NCBI GenBank assembly: GCA_947632145.1
Contig: CANRNW010000001.1
Coordinates: 1 to 46,508, forward strand
DNA from: an uncultured Clostridia bacterium
GTDB taxonomy: Bacteria > Bacillota > Clostridia > TANB77 > CAG-508
Length of the DNA stretch: 46,508 nucleotides
Reading direction: 5' to 3'
Both the position numbers and the translations under genes were made by a program. Position 1 is the first letter of the stretch. The number at the start of each line of letters is the position of its first letter. Of the stretch, positions 17,577 to 26,909 are shown one piece after another. Under the pieces are notes generated by a model, which searched no databases, had not been told where the DNA came from, and saw only the letters and a list, made by a program, of their open reading frames with translations.

Positions 17577-18969
17577 TTAGAAATCCTCCTTAATACTATT
17601 AACAATTTCTATAAAGTTCATTCCGTGAGAAGCCTTTAAAAACACAACATCTTGTGGTTTTAAAATATTTTTAATTTCTGTAATTGCATCTAAATTATTA
17701 CTGAACCAAAAGGCATTACTTGTATCAAATCCTAATTCTAAAACCTTATTATATATGTGGTTTGCTTCTTTTCCAACTGTAATTAAAATGTCAATATTAT
17801 TTTTTACTACTTCTTTTGCAACATCTTCGTGTAATTGTTTTGAGAAATCTCCTAATGCTAACATATCTCCCAAAACTGCTATTTTCCTTTGACCATTGTG
17901 CTTTCCTAAATATTCAAGGCCAGCCTTCATAGAATCATAACTTGCATTATATGTATCATTTATTATAGTTATATTATTTTTTGTATGATGAATTTCCATT
18001 CTATTTTTTGTTAGTTCAAAGTCTTGAATACCAGATATTATATCCAAGATAGGTATGTTTAATTGTAATCCTATTAAAATTGCAGCTAGACTGTTATATA
18101 CGAAAGGCTTACCACTAACAGGAACTTTAATATCAAAGTTTTCATTGTTAATTTTAACAGAAAAGATACTATCATCTTTATTATAAACAACATTTCCTGG
18201 TGATAAAGAAGATTTTTCATCAATTCCAAAAGTTATAATTTTATCAGATTTATTTTCTTCATAATACTTATGTAGTAAGTCATTATCATTATTGATTATT
18301 AGTTTTCCGGTTTTCTCGTAATCCTTCTAAAATTTCTAATTTAGCTTTTAAAATATTTTCTCTAGAACCTAAATTACCTATATGTGATGTACCAATATTT
18401 GTTATTACTGCTAAGGTTGGTTCTGCAATTTTAGAAAGATTACTAATTTCTCCTGCGTGTTCCATTCCTAATTCTACAACAACAGCAGTATGGTCTTTTA
18501 AATTTAATAAGGTTAATGGTAATCCAATTTGATTGTTCAAGTTCCCTTGAGTTTTCAAAACATTATATTTTTTAGATACAACACTTGCAATAATATCTTT
18601 AGTACTAGTTTTTCCAACACTTCCAGTAACTGCAACGATAGGAATGTTGTATTGCTTTCTTCTGTAATTGGCAAGATTTTGTAATGCTAAAACAGAATCT
18701 TTTACTTGAATAATAACCTTAGATTCATAATTTTTTAAAATTGAATAATCAATATCTCCATCTGTAATACAACCTATGGCACCTAAATCTAGTGCTTGTT
18801 TGCAAAATACATTTCCATCAAAATTTTCGCCTTTTATTCCAACATATATATCTTCTGGCTTAATTGTACGAGTATCTTTTGAAAAAGAAGATATTTTTGT
18901 ATCTTCATCACCACATAAAAGCCTTGCATCACAAGCCTTTACAATATCTTTAACAGTAAGTTCTTCCAT
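17577..18969 (-). CDS. murF: UDP-MurNAc-tripeptide--D-Ala-D-Ala ligase MurF, one +1 CGG frameshift site
   Basis: Adds D-Ala-D-Ala to the UDP-MurNAc peptide; essential in peptidoglycan synthesis. Skipping the C of CGG at 18309 (Gly 221) restores 463 residues, the normal MurF length. Signatures are the ATP loop VAVTGSVGKTSTKDI, VVELGMEHAGEI, GTSHIGNLGSRENI, the restored LREN-GKLIINNDN (conserved ENG-x-hydrophobic-N-x-D) and, in the new frame, NDTYNASYDSMKAGLEYL and VLGDMLALG. Without recoding the protein would lose its catalytic C-terminal half. The first ATG (18981) is within the GGAGGT signal, so 18969 is the likely start. Confidence 0.95.
18306..18309 (-). other. +1 frameshift site 7: CGGA in murF
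   Basis: Minus-strand AAC-CGG-AAA becomes AAC-GGA-AAA (Asn-Gly-Lys) when C18309 is skipped, at the conserved EN-G position of Mur ligases. Confidence 0.94.
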
Positions 18970-19069
18970 CGAAACCTCCATTTTTGAGCAAGTTTACTCT
19001 AATTCTCATATTATAATATGAATATTTTATAACAAAATTTACAAAAAATAAAGTAAAATATAAAATTCA

Positions 19070-19097
19070 TTGACAAACATCATATACACAATATAAA
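19070..19097 (+). promoter_or_regulatory. Promoter of the gtrA-like gene
   Basis: TTGACA (19070-19075) and TATAAA (19092-19097) have a 16-base spacer. The start point near 19104 lies after the in-frame ATG at 19101, which argues against that ATG being used. Confidence 0.65.
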
Positions 19098-19166
19098 ATT
19101 ATGATAAATGTAGGGAACAATGCTATAGACATTTCGTTTTCCAATATTAAAAATAGGAGATTAAAA

Positions 19167-19604
19167 TTGAATAAAATAAAAGAATTATACAAAAAATATC
19201 GTGAAATTATTTTATATTTAATTTTTGGAGTATTAACCACAGTAGTAAGTTTAGTTGTAAAATATGCACTATTATTTACGGTATTAAAAGCAAGTAATGC
19301 TTTTGAACTTCAAGTTGCGGTAATAGTTTCTTGGGTTGCTGCTGTGTTATTTGCATATTTTACAAACAGAAAATTTGTATTCGAAAGTAAAACGACTAAT
19401 AAATTAAAAGAATTTATTAATTTTATTGTTGCTAGAATTGCAACTCTTTTATTAGATATGTTTATTATGTGGTTCTTTGTGACTTTGCTTAAATTAAATT
19501 CAGACTTATATGTGGTAATATTTACTTTAATATCTCAGGTTCTAATAATAGTAGGTAATTATTTTTTAAGTAAATTATTTGTATTTAAAAAGACGGATAA
19601 ATAA
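19167..19604 (+). CDS. GtrA-family membrane protein
   Basis: 145 residues with four membrane helices, starting at TTG 19167 preceded by AATAGGAGA. An in-frame ATG at 19101 lies at or before the likely transcription start. The family signature is clear: YLIFGVLTTVVSLVVKYAL, WVAAVLFAYFTNRKFVFES with the conserved NRKFVF, and NYFLSKLFVFKK at the end. GtrA-like proteins are thought to help flip undecaprenyl-linked sugars or act in teichoic-acid or polysaccharide decoration. No glycosyltransferase partner lies next to it. A hairpin terminator overlaps its last codons. Confidence 0.85.
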   Translation: MNKIKELYKKYREIILYLIFGVLTTVVSLVVKYALLFTVLKASNAFELQVAVIVSWVAAVLFAYFTNRKFVFESKTTNKLKEFINFIVARIATLLLDMFIMWFFVTLLKLNSDLYVVIFTLISQVLIIVGNYFLSKLFVFKKTDK

Positions 19605-19616
19605 ATCCGTCTTTAA
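19589..19616 (+). terminator. Hairpin at the end of the gtrA-like gene
   Basis: AAAGACGGAT (19589-19598) pairs perfectly with ATCCGTCTTT (19605-19614). The T tail is short, so its strength as a terminator is uncertain. Confidence 0.55.
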
Positions 19617-19657
19617 CTATACTATCACAATTTTTTGATAAAAAGTTTCCCCAAAAG

Positions 19658-21050
19658 TTACATTGTCAAAGTTCCATTAGGTGTATTTATAATAACTAGT
19701 ATATTTTCTTCTTTTCCGATTTAAAGCATTTATATAAACTAGAAAATCTGTATCATCAACTTTTCCTTTAAATTCATAACAAAATATTTCAGTTTTCCAT
19801 TCAGTTGGAATAATTGCAAAACCTTCACTCAAAATTTCTAAATTTTTATTTAAACGAGACTTTGCTTCTTCTAATGTTATGTTAGGTTCAGGAATTTGTC
19901 TGACCTCATGAGAGTTTAAGTAACCTGTTGTTTCAATTCCTAAAATTTCTCCATTATCTAAAGCAACCTTTACTTTAATTAAATCAGTATAAACTACAAC
20001 TCCATTTTGGTTGTATGCATAATTTATTGTTATGATTCCGTTTTCTTTTAAGAAGTAAGTTTCCTTCATATTAGAATAGCCTTTTGATTCAAGAAATTCT
20101 TTGCCAATTTTATTAGCATCTTCATCAGATATTACTTCAGCACCAATATCTCTATTGTAATTCATAAATACAACATGACCACCTTTTTTAGAAATGGCAA
20201 TGCTTACAGGATTGTTTTTATCTCCATTGTTTAATATACAATTAAAACTAAAGATAGGAATATTTCCATTTTCAGATAATCCTAAAGAGCTAGTTTCTTT
20301 AATTTTATCTTTACCAATCAAGTTTTCTGCAATTTCACGAGCTTTATCTTCTGTTATATCATCACCAGTAAGACCTTTTTTCTCTATTTTATCAATATGC
20401 TCGGAATATGCACCATCATAAATTAAACCAGCATATTCACCAAAATTGGAATCTATATTGCTAAAACTATCTTTAGAATTATTACTTACTTGTTGTGCAA
20501 ACATAGTATTTCCTTTTTTGGTTAGTTCCTTCCAACTTATAGTTCCATCTGTCATTTCAGCAGATAGCTGATTTAAAGTGTTTTGCAAATCAACACAATA
20601 TTGGTGCAAATCTTGCAAATTATCTAAATCTTCCTGTGTAAGAGATTCATTGTAAATATTTTTTCTAGATAAAGAATAACTATAATCACTAACTTGATTC
20701 AAGAACTTTTGTGCATTAGACAATCCTTCGTTATTGATTGGAATTTGAGATAAATATATTTGAGCAAGATTTGCTTCTTTCCAAACTCTAGTTAAAGTTT
20801 CTGCCCCGTGCTCAGGAGATGTTGAAATAAGAGACTTGGCTAAATAGTTTTCAACATTTTGTACATAATCTACAAGTTCAAAAAATGCTAAATTATATTG
20901 ATTTTCCATTGCTTGTCTATACTCTCGTTGCTTTTTGTATATAATTCCTCCTAATACGAGACATATAACTAATAGTACAATTATAATACTAAACATATGT
21001 CTATCTTTTAATCTGTTTTTCCAATCAATCATTTTTTCTTTTAAATTCAT
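19658..21050 (-). CDS. ypeB: Germination protein YpeB, one +1 CGG frameshift site near the C-terminus
   Basis: Spore-membrane protein that stabilises and controls the cortex hydrolase SleB. 463 residues after skipping the C of CGG at 19718 (Gly 445). An N-terminal membrane helix (FSIIIVLLVICLVLGGIIY) is followed by a helical region and PepSY-like repeats. The restored end NALN-GKEENILVIINTPNGTLTM is the highly conserved YpeB tail; the zero frame would replace it with a lysine/tyrosine-rich string. I chose the ATG at 21050, just after AAAGGGTTTG. sleB lies directly upstream on the same strand, the usual sleB-ypeB order. Confidence 0.94.
19715..19718 (-). other. +1 frameshift site 8: CGGA in ypeB
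   Basis: Minus-strand AAT-CGG-AAA becomes AAT-GGA-AAA (Asn-Gly-Lys) when C19718 is skipped. The zero frame stays open for about 12 more codons, so this break is easy to miss; the conserved tail appears only in the shifted frame. Confidence 0.9.
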
Positions 21051-21182
21051 AAAATTCAAACCCTTTCTATCTGTATAATTTATAAATATATAACAAAAGT
21101 AGCTATTGTCTCTCTTGACTACTTTAAGCAATGGAGACAAGTTTTTGTATAAGTATTGTTACCTCAACAAGAAAAATCAAAT

Positions 21183-21654
21183 TTATTTACAAAAATGATG
21201 TTTCCCAATAGTTTTTACAATTTGCCTAGACCAAATCCACTTATTAGTTGCGGTATTAGGATTAAAATAATAAATACATCCATTTGTTGGATCCCATCCA
21301 TTTAGTGCATCACGAGCAGCTTTCACAACAGTTGAGTTAGAATCAATTGGTACATTTATTTGACCATCAGAAACTGCAGTAAAAGCGCCAGGTTGATAAA
21401 TTACTCCTGCAATAGTATTTGGAAAACTTGAATTCTTTACTCTATTCAAAATAACTGCACCGTACGGCAACTTGTCCCTCATAAGGCTCACCACGAGCTT
21501 CTCCATTGATTGCGCGAGCAAGAAGTTGAACATCAGAAGTTGAATTAGCAGTACCAGCTGCTAAAAGTTTGTTAGGCATAGTATTTATGCAAAAACTAAA
21601 CAATATTAAACTTAAAAATATTACTATAATAAAAACAAAGCTATTTTTTTTCAA
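21183..21654 (-). CDS. sleB: Spore cortex-lytic enzyme SleB, short form, one +1 CGG frameshift site
   Basis: Cortex hydrolase of the SleB/CwlJ (Hydrolase_2) family. 156 residues after skipping the C of CGG at 21462 (Gly 65). An N-terminal signal segment (FVFIIVIFLSLILFSFCI) leads straight to the catalytic domain: LLARAINGEARGEPYEGQVA (catalytic Glu in NGEARGE), restored VAV-GAVILNRVKNSSFPNT, and ending IGKHHFCK. The N-terminal peptidoglycan-binding domain of typical 300-residue SleB is absent. AGGAGGATATTTT precedes the ATG. It is paired with ypeB downstream. Confidence 0.94.
21459..21462 (-). other. +1 frameshift site 9: CGGT in sleB
   Basis: Minus-strand GTA-CGG-TGC becomes GTA-GGT-GCA (Val-Gly-Ala) in the conserved AVGAVILNR segment next to the active site. 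Confidence 0.94.
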
Positions 21655-21719
21655 AATATCCTCCTAAAAATAAATTTAAATATATTTTTAGTAAAAAAAA
21701 TATAAATTATACTTTGAAA

Positions 21720-21748
21720 TTTACAAAAAAATGAAATAATGATATAAT
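21720..21748 (+). promoter_or_regulatory. Promoter of the glycosyltransferase gene
   Basis: TTTACA (21720-21725), 17-base spacer, TATAAT (21743-21748), about 27 bases before the start codon. Confidence 0.75.
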
Positions 21749-21774
21749 TTAAAAAATTAAAAATGGGGGAACAT

Positions 21775-22903
21775 ATGAAAAAAATATTGATATTATACGG
21801 TTCTTATGGTGGCGGACACAAATCTGCAGCTAATGCTATAAAACAATATATAGAAGCAAATCACAAAAAAATACAAGTAGAAATGGTAGATTGCATAGAA
21901 TACATAAGTAATTTTCTAAATAAAATTACAGTAGCTTCCTATAACAATATGGCAAAAAAAGCACCATGGGCTTGGAAAAGAGTATATTTTGGTTCAGAAA
22001 AAGGTATTCTATTTAAAATAAGTAATGGAGCAAATGCTGTAATGGCAAGGAAATTAAACCATCTAATAAAAAAAGTAGAGCCAGATATAATAATATCAAC
22101 ACATCCATTTGCAACTCAAATGACAGGAAGACTAAAAAGAAAAGGTAAAATAGATTTGAAAATTGCAACAATACTTACAGACTTCGAAATCCACAATCAA
22201 TGGTTACAAGAATCAAATTATATAAACCAATATTTTGTTGCACATAATGGAATGAAAGAATCTATGATAAAAAAGGGAATTGAAGAGTCAAAGATATATA
22301 TTACAGGAATACCAGTTTCAGAAAGGTTCTTAGAAAAATTTAATAGAGAAAATATATTAAAAGAATTTGGGTTACAAGAAAATAAGAAAACAATACTTTT
22401 CTTTGGTGGCGGAGAAATGGGGCTTGGAAAAGAAAAAACTTGTGAAATATTAAAAATTTTAATACAAGAATTTTTAGAAACTCAAATAATTGCAATATCT
22501 GGAAGAAATGAAGAAATGCTAAAAGAATTTAACAGAATTGTAGAAGATAGCAATTCAAAAGCAAGAGTTAAAATATTAGAATATACTAAAAAAGTACCAG
22601 AACTTATGAGCATATCAGACTTAGTAATTACAAAACCACGGAGGATTAACAACTACAGAAAGCATTATTTCAGGATTACCAATGATTATAATAAATCCAA
22701 TACCAGGTCAAGAAGAGCAAAATGCAGAATTCTTAGAAAAAGCCAAAATTGGAGTATGGTTAAAAAAAGAAAACAATGTAAAAGAAATATTAAAGTCAGT
22801 AATAGAAGATGATAATAAATTGATGCAAATGAAAGAAAACACAAAAAAGATTGCTAATAAAACATCAACAAAAGATATATGTGAAATAATATTGAGAGAA
22901 TAA
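21775..22903 (+). CDS. MgdG/UgtP-type diacylglycerol glycosyltransferase, one +1 CGG frameshift site
   Basis: A MurG-like GT-B (GT28) enzyme of 375 residues after skipping the C of CGG at 22639 (Gly 289). The N-terminus KKILILYGSYGGGHKSAANA is the MGDG-synthase acceptor-site signature; STHPFATQM and TDFEIHNQW follow. The restored ITKP-GGLTTTESIISGLPM is the donor-sugar loop (GG-x-T-x-x-E), then INPIPGQEEQNAEFL. It probably makes glucosyl- or galactosyl-diacylglycerol at the inner membrane face. The ATG at 21763 sits before the GGGGGA signal, so 21775 is preferred. It is convergent with recR. Confidence 0.93.
22639..22642 (+). other. +1 frameshift site 10: CGGA in the glycosyltransferase
   Basis: CCA-CGG-AGG becomes CCA-GGA-GGA (Pro-Gly-Gly), the start of the nucleotide-sugar binding loop. 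Confidence 0.94.
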
Positions 22904-22912
22904 AATAACAAT

Positions 22913-23512
22913 TTATATTTCTCTTCTTCCTTCCAATGCTTTAGCAAGAGTTACTTCATCAGTGTATTCCAAGTCTCCACCAACAGGAATTCCGTGAGCA
23001 ATTCTTGTTACTTTAATACCCATAGGTTTTATAAGTTTAGATAAATACATTGCGGTTGCTTCACCTTCAACTCTAGGATTTGTAGCAAGGATAATTTCAG
23101 ATATCTTATTTTGACTAATTCTATTTAACAATTCTTTTATTTTTATATCATCTGGTCCAATTCCATCCATTGGAGAAATAGAGCCATGTAAAACATGATA
23201 TACTCCTTTAAATTCGTGAGTTTTTTCCATTGCAATAATATCTTTAACATCTTCTACAACACAAATTATGCTATTATCTCTTTTTGGACTAGCACATATT
23301 GGGCAAGGATCAGTATCAGAAATATTATAGCAATTAGAACAATACTTTAAACTTTTTTTAGCATTAACTATGGAACTAATAAAATCGTTTATTTCTTGTT
23401 CTCCTAAATCGAGCATATGAAAAGCAAGCCTAGTTGCAGTTTTATGACCAATACTAGGTAGCTTTTCAAAACTTTCAATTAGTTTTTCTATTGATGGTGA
23501 AAAATATGACAT
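22913..23512 (-). CDS. recR: Recombination protein RecR
   Basis: DNA-repair mediator acting with RecF/RecO in RecA loading. 199 residues, the normal size. A helix-hairpin-helix N-terminus ([20 protein letters not shown]) is followed by a four-cysteine zinc site ([16 protein letters not shown]), a Toprim domain ([15 protein letters not shown]) and the C-terminal [19 protein letters not shown] and [20 protein letters not shown]. It follows ebfC by 24 bases in the conserved dnaX-ebfC-recR order. Confidence 0.97.
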   Translation of the reverse strand: MSYFSPSIEKLIESFEKLPSIGHKTATRLAFHMLDLGEQEINDFISSIVNAKKSLKYCSNCYNISDTDPCPICASPKRDNSIICVVEDVKDIIAMEKTHEFKGVYHVLHGSISPMDGIGPDDIKIKELLNRISQNKISEIILATNPRVEGEATAMYLSKLIKPMGIKVTRIAHGIPVGGDLEYTDEVTLAKALEGRREI

Positions 23513-23536
23513 AAATTACTCCTTAAATTCCTAAAA

Positions 23537-23881
23537 TTACATTAACCCTGGTATATTATATTTTCCCATTTGGTCAGCTTGAGCTGAATCTACTTTTCTT
23601 AAAGCTTCATTAACACAAGTTAAAATTAAATCTTGTAACATTTCTACATCATCTGGATCAACAACATCTGGTTTTATAGTTATAGATTTTAACTTTTTAT
23701 CTCCAGAAACAATAGCTGTTACTGCACCGCCTCCGGCAGTTGCCTCAAATTCTTTAACAGATAATTCTTCTTGAGATTTTTCTAGGTCAGCTTGCATTTT
23801 CTTTGCTTCTTTCATTAGTTGACCTATGTTCATTCCTCCAAATCCTCCCATACCACCTGGGAATCCTCCTCTTTTTGACAT
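23537..23881 (-). CDS. ebfC: Nucleoid-associated protein EbfC/YbaB
   Basis: A small DNA-binding protein, 114 residues from ATG 23881, which has AAGGAGGACAATAGT in front. An in-frame ATG at 23935 would add 18 residues across the ribosome-binding site and is unlikely. After a glycine/methionine-rich leader ([16 protein letters not shown]) come [18 protein letters not shown] (coiled segment) and the conserved [19 protein letters not shown] core. It sits between dnaX and recR as in most Firmicutes. Confidence 0.95.
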   Translation of the reverse strand: MSKRGGFPGGMGGFGGMNIGQLMKEAKKMQADLEKSQEELSVKEFEATAGGGAVTAIVSGDKKLKSITIKPDVVDPDDVEMLQDLILTCVNEALRKVDSAQADQMGKYNIPGLM

Positions 23882-23952
23882 ACTATTGTCCTCCTTTTTA
23901 TTATATATTTTAGATTTATTTTTGTAAGGGAGCATAAAAGCACCCTTTTATT

Positions 23953-25591
23953 TTAATTATCAATAATATTTATATTGATACCTAAATCAGATAATCCATT
24001 ATTATTTCCAACATCTTCAATTACATTTGAAGACTTTGAATCAATAAGTTTAATTCTCATTTCTTTTCCTGCTAGAATAGAAACTTGTTTTACTAGTTCG
24101 TGCATATTTTCAGGTTGTTCAATTACCGTTTTTCCAAATGAAGTTAAACCATTTGGAAATTCAATACCAAGAGTTAAGTCGTTTATTTCGATAGCCGTAG
24201 TGTTTAATAAATTAGTATATAACATTATTTTTCCTTGTTGTTTTAAATTGTTTATAACGTTAGACCAATAATCAACACTCTTTCCGGCATTCGAAGTAAT
24301 ATTTTTGCTTTTCTTAGCTACTGGAGGTGTTTCTGCATGAACTGACTCCACTTTGTCCTCATTATTTAGGGGAGGCGTTTCGAGCTTCTTTTCTTTAGTA
24401 TTGCTACTAATTTCATTTTTTGTAGTAAACGGTACACTCGTAATTCCGTTTTGAATTGAAACTCCATTTTTGAATTTATCTTCTAATGCCTTTATTCTAT
24501 CTTCCAAACCACTGATATTGGTACATACTTTAATAATTCCAGCTTCAAAAACAATTTGCTTTTGAGAAGACCATTTAATGGAATTTGCAAGTTCAGAAAG
24601 GTCATAAATTAAGGCTAACAATCTATCTTTTGAAACTTTTTCAGAAACAACTTTAATTTGATCTAATTCATTAGAATTATAAAGTTGCAAAGTACCACAA
24701 GTTTTATAAAGTAGAATATCTTTTAAATATTTAATAATTTCCCAAAGGAAATTATCCAAATCTTTACCTTCATTTAAAACTTCATTTATAGTAAGTAAAG
24801 CATCAGTAGGATTATATTCAGCAATATTATTTGCTAATTTATTTATAAATTCAAGTTTTGGAATACCTACTAAATCCTTAACTTTATCTTCACTTATTTC
24901 GTTTTCTCCGGTCTTGAATACATCTTTCTAAAATACTGATTGCATCTCTCATTCCGCCTTCTGCTAAAACTGCAATAGTTCTTAATGCATCATTACTTAT
25001 AGTAATATTACTTTCATCACAAATAATTTGTAACCTTTTCATAATATCATCAATAGAAAGTGTTTTAAAATCAAATCTTTGACACCTTGAAAGTATTGTT
25101 GCAGGTATTTTTTGAGGTTCAGTAGTTGCTAATATAAATTTTACATGCTCAGGAGGTTCTTCTAAAGTTTTTAGCAATGCATTAAATGCACCTGTAGATA
25201 ACATATGAACTTCATCTATTATATATACTCTATATTTTGCAAGTGTTGGCAAAAAATTTACCTCTTCGCGAATAGAACGAATATCTTCAACACTATTATT
25301 TGATGCAGCATCCATTTCAACAATATCTGTAAGAGAGGAATTAAGGGCAGCTTTACAAATTTCACATTCATTACAAGGCTCTCCATCCTTAGGATTCAAA
25401 CAATTTATTGCCCTAGCTAAAACCTTTGCAGCAGTAGTTTTACCTGTACCACGCCCACCATTAAAAAGATAAGCATGTCCAACTCTGCCAGAAGCTAATT
25501 GATTTTTTAAAGTTTTAATTATATGTTCTTGACCAACCATTTCACCAAATGTAGATGGCCTAAATTTTCTATATAAAGCTGTATATGCCAT
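23953..25591 (-). CDS. dnaX: DNA polymerase III subunit gamma/tau, one +1 CGG frameshift site
   Basis: Clamp-loader ATPase, 545 residues after skipping the C of CGG at 24910 (Gly 228). The start MAYTALYRKFRPSTFGEMVG at 25591 is preceded by AAGGTTGA. Walker A is NGGRGTGKTTAAKV; a four-cysteine zinc module (about residues 63-79) precedes the Walker B IIDEVHMLS; the sensor is ATTEPQKIPATILSRCQRF. The break lies just after the ATPase modules (ERCIQD-GENEISEDKVK). The rest, with the clamp-loader collar and tau-like region, is in the +1 frame. Unshifted reading would give a 236-residue protein lacking the collar. No E. coli-type A-AAA-AAG slippery site is seen here. Confidence 0.95.
24907..24910 (-). 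other. +1 frameshift site 11: CGGA in dnaX
   Basis: Minus-strand GAC-CGG-AGA becomes GAC-GGA-GAA (Asp-Gly-Glu) when C24910 is skipped. The zero frame stops about eight codons later. Confidence 0.92.
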
Positions 25592-25624
25592 AAAACTCAA
25601 CCTTCTTAATAAAAAAATAGTGTG

Positions 25625-25752
25625 ACAATTTTTATTTCTCTATGGAAAGTAAATCCACATAAATACATTACTTATTGCTGCTTCCTTCCGGACCTGACAA
25701 GATTCGTAACTTTTTATTGAAATTACTCTCCATACAAAAATAAAAATTCTCA
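25625..25752 (-). ncRNA. ffs: Signal recognition particle RNA, small bacterial type
   Basis: The minus strand carries the SRP domain IV core GTCAGGTCCGGAAGGAAGCA with its GGAA tetraloop and asymmetric loop. Flanking arms TATGGAGAGTAA and TTACTTTCCATA close the hairpin (about 25641-25734). A further AATTTTTATTT/AAATAAAAATT pairing extends the rod to the given ends. The exact termini are uncertain by a few bases. It lies just upstream of dnaX on the same strand, a common Firmicute arrangement. Confidence 0.92.
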
Positions 25753-25764
25753 TACCTAATGTGT

Positions 25765-25793
25765 ATTATATACTCTAAAATAGATTTTAGCAA
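25765..25793 (-). promoter_or_regulatory. Promoter of the SRP RNA
   Basis: On the minus strand, TTGCTA (25793-25788), 17-base spacer, TATAAT (25770-25765). The predicted start near 25758 matches the end of the extended SRP stem. Confidence 0.75.
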
Positions 25794-25917
25794 TAGAAAA
25801 ATTCAAAATTTTGCTTAATATAAACAAAATCTATATGTTATTCAATTACAAAATATTTGCATAACTAAAGCAATGTATGATAAAATGAAGAAGATATGGA
25901 AACAAGGAGATGAATCT

Positions 25918-26628
25918 ATGCAAAGAATACTTAGTACAATGAGACAAGCAATAGAAAAATATAATATGATAGAAGAGGGAGATAAAATTGCCGTATGTTT
26001 ATCTGGAGGAAAAGATTCAACAACATTGCTAATGGCTTTAAAAAATTTACAAATATTTTATCCTAAAAAGTTCGATATCATAGCAGTAACAGTAAATCCT
26101 GGGTTTGATTTTTTTGATGTAGAATATTTAAAAGATTTATGCAAAAAAATAGATGTGCCACTAATAGTAGAGGAAAGCCATATAAAAGAAATTGTGTTTG
26201 ACATACGAAACGAAAAGAATCCATGTTCACTTTGTGCAAATTTAAGAAGAGGAATAATAAATAGTGTTGCAATAAGGGAAGGTTGCAATAAAATTGCATT
26301 AGGGCATAACAAAGAAGACGTTTTAGAAACATTTTTCTTGAATTTATTATATACTGGAAAAATACACACATTTTCGCCAATAAGCTATATGGATAGATCA
26401 AAAATCACTTTAATAAGACCACTAATCTATACAGAAGAAAAGGAGATAAAAAGATTTATAAAAAAAGAGGGAATAGAACCAATGGTAAAATCTTGCCCAA
26501 TGGATGGAGTATCAAAAAGGGAAGAAATGAAAAATTTGATAAATAGCTTCTCAAAAGAAATTCCTCAAATAAAAGCGAATCTACTAGGAGCAATACAAAG
26601 AAGTAGAATAGATGGCTGGAAAGAATAG
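25918..26628 (+). CDS. TtcA-family tRNA thiolation ATPase
   Basis: 236 residues with the PP-loop CLSGGKDSTTLL (about residues 29-40), which adenylates the target base. The cysteines are in CSLCANLRRG (a CxxC as in TtcA) plus one in VKSCPMDG, the arrangement that binds the iron-sulfur cluster in TtcA (2-thiocytidine at tRNA position 32). ALGHNKEDVLETFFLNL and SPISYMDRSKITLIRPL are also family-typical. I chose ATG 25918, nine bases after AAGGAG, over an upstream in-frame ATG at 25873. Confidence 0.88.
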   Translation: MQRILSTMRQAIEKYNMIEEGDKIAVCLSGGKDSTTLLMALKNLQIFYPKKFDIIAVTVNPGFDFFDVEYLKDLCKKIDVPLIVEESHIKEIVFDIRNEKNPCSLCANLRRGIINSVAIREGCNKIALGHNKEDVLETFFLNLLYTGKIHTFSPISYMDRSKITLIRPLIYTEEKEIKRFIKKEGIEPMVKSCPMDGVSKREEMKNLINSFSKEIPQIKANLLGAIQRSRIDGWKE

Positions 26629-26637
26629 TTTTACATA

Positions 26638-26666
26638 TTGACAAATAATAATGAATGATATATATT
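26638..26666 (+). promoter_or_regulatory. Promoter of a tiny peptide gene
   Basis: Perfect TTGACA (26638-26643), 17-base spacer, TATATT (26661-26666). A short hairpin TACCTT-TCTC-AAGGTA (26672-26687) follows at the expected RNA 5' end, then AAAGGAGGG. Confidence 0.85.
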
Positions 26667-26706
26667 CATCTTACCTTTCTCAAGGTAGAAAGGAGGGACG
26701 TTCTTG

Positions 26707-26775
26707 ATGGACGAATTACTAGGTTTGCTAAAACTTATAATAATTTACTACATAGTGAAGAATTTAAGTAAATAG
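26707..26775 (+). CDS. Tiny hydrophobic peptide, 22 residues
   Basis: MDELLGLLKLIIIYYIVKNL followed by SK and a stop: one membrane helix with an acidic N-terminus and a basic end. AAAGGAGGG (26689-26697) lies nine bases before the ATG. It has its own consensus promoter and a strong terminator, so it is a complete independent transcription unit of about 150 bases. The size and shape resemble type I toxins or small membrane regulators, but no family is recognised and no antisense RNA promoter is obvious. The 12-base stretch ACTAGGTTTGCT in the coding region (26718-26729) recurs in the terminator (26789-26800). Confidence 0.7.
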   Translation: MDELLGLLKLIIIYYIVKNLSK

Positions 26776-26783
26776 CAAAAATG

Positions 26784-26823
26784 AAAAGACTAGGTTTGCT
26801 TTGGTAGGCACCTAGTCTTTTTC
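26784..26823 (+). terminator. Terminator of the tiny peptide gene
   Basis: AAAAGACTAGGT (26784-26795) pairs perfectly with ACCTAGTCTTTT (26810-26821), followed by TT. The right arm could alternatively pair with the identical ACTAGGT inside the peptide gene, giving a choice between two structures. Confidence 0.88.
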
Positions 26824-26909
26824 ACGTTCTTTAATTTACGAATTACTATATCGACGTCTTGATGATATTATAACAACAATTTTTTAATATGTCAAATAAA
26901 ATTTAATCA

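Noticed and set aside
21106-21140. TTGTCTC/GAGACAA inverted repeat between sleB and ypeB
   Set aside because: A short stem with a 21-base loop; no T run in the direction of the operon, so no function can be supported.
23953-25591. Classical -1 dnaX slippage (A-AAA-AAG)
   Set aside because: The required change is +1, and no such heptamer with a following hairpin lies at the break.
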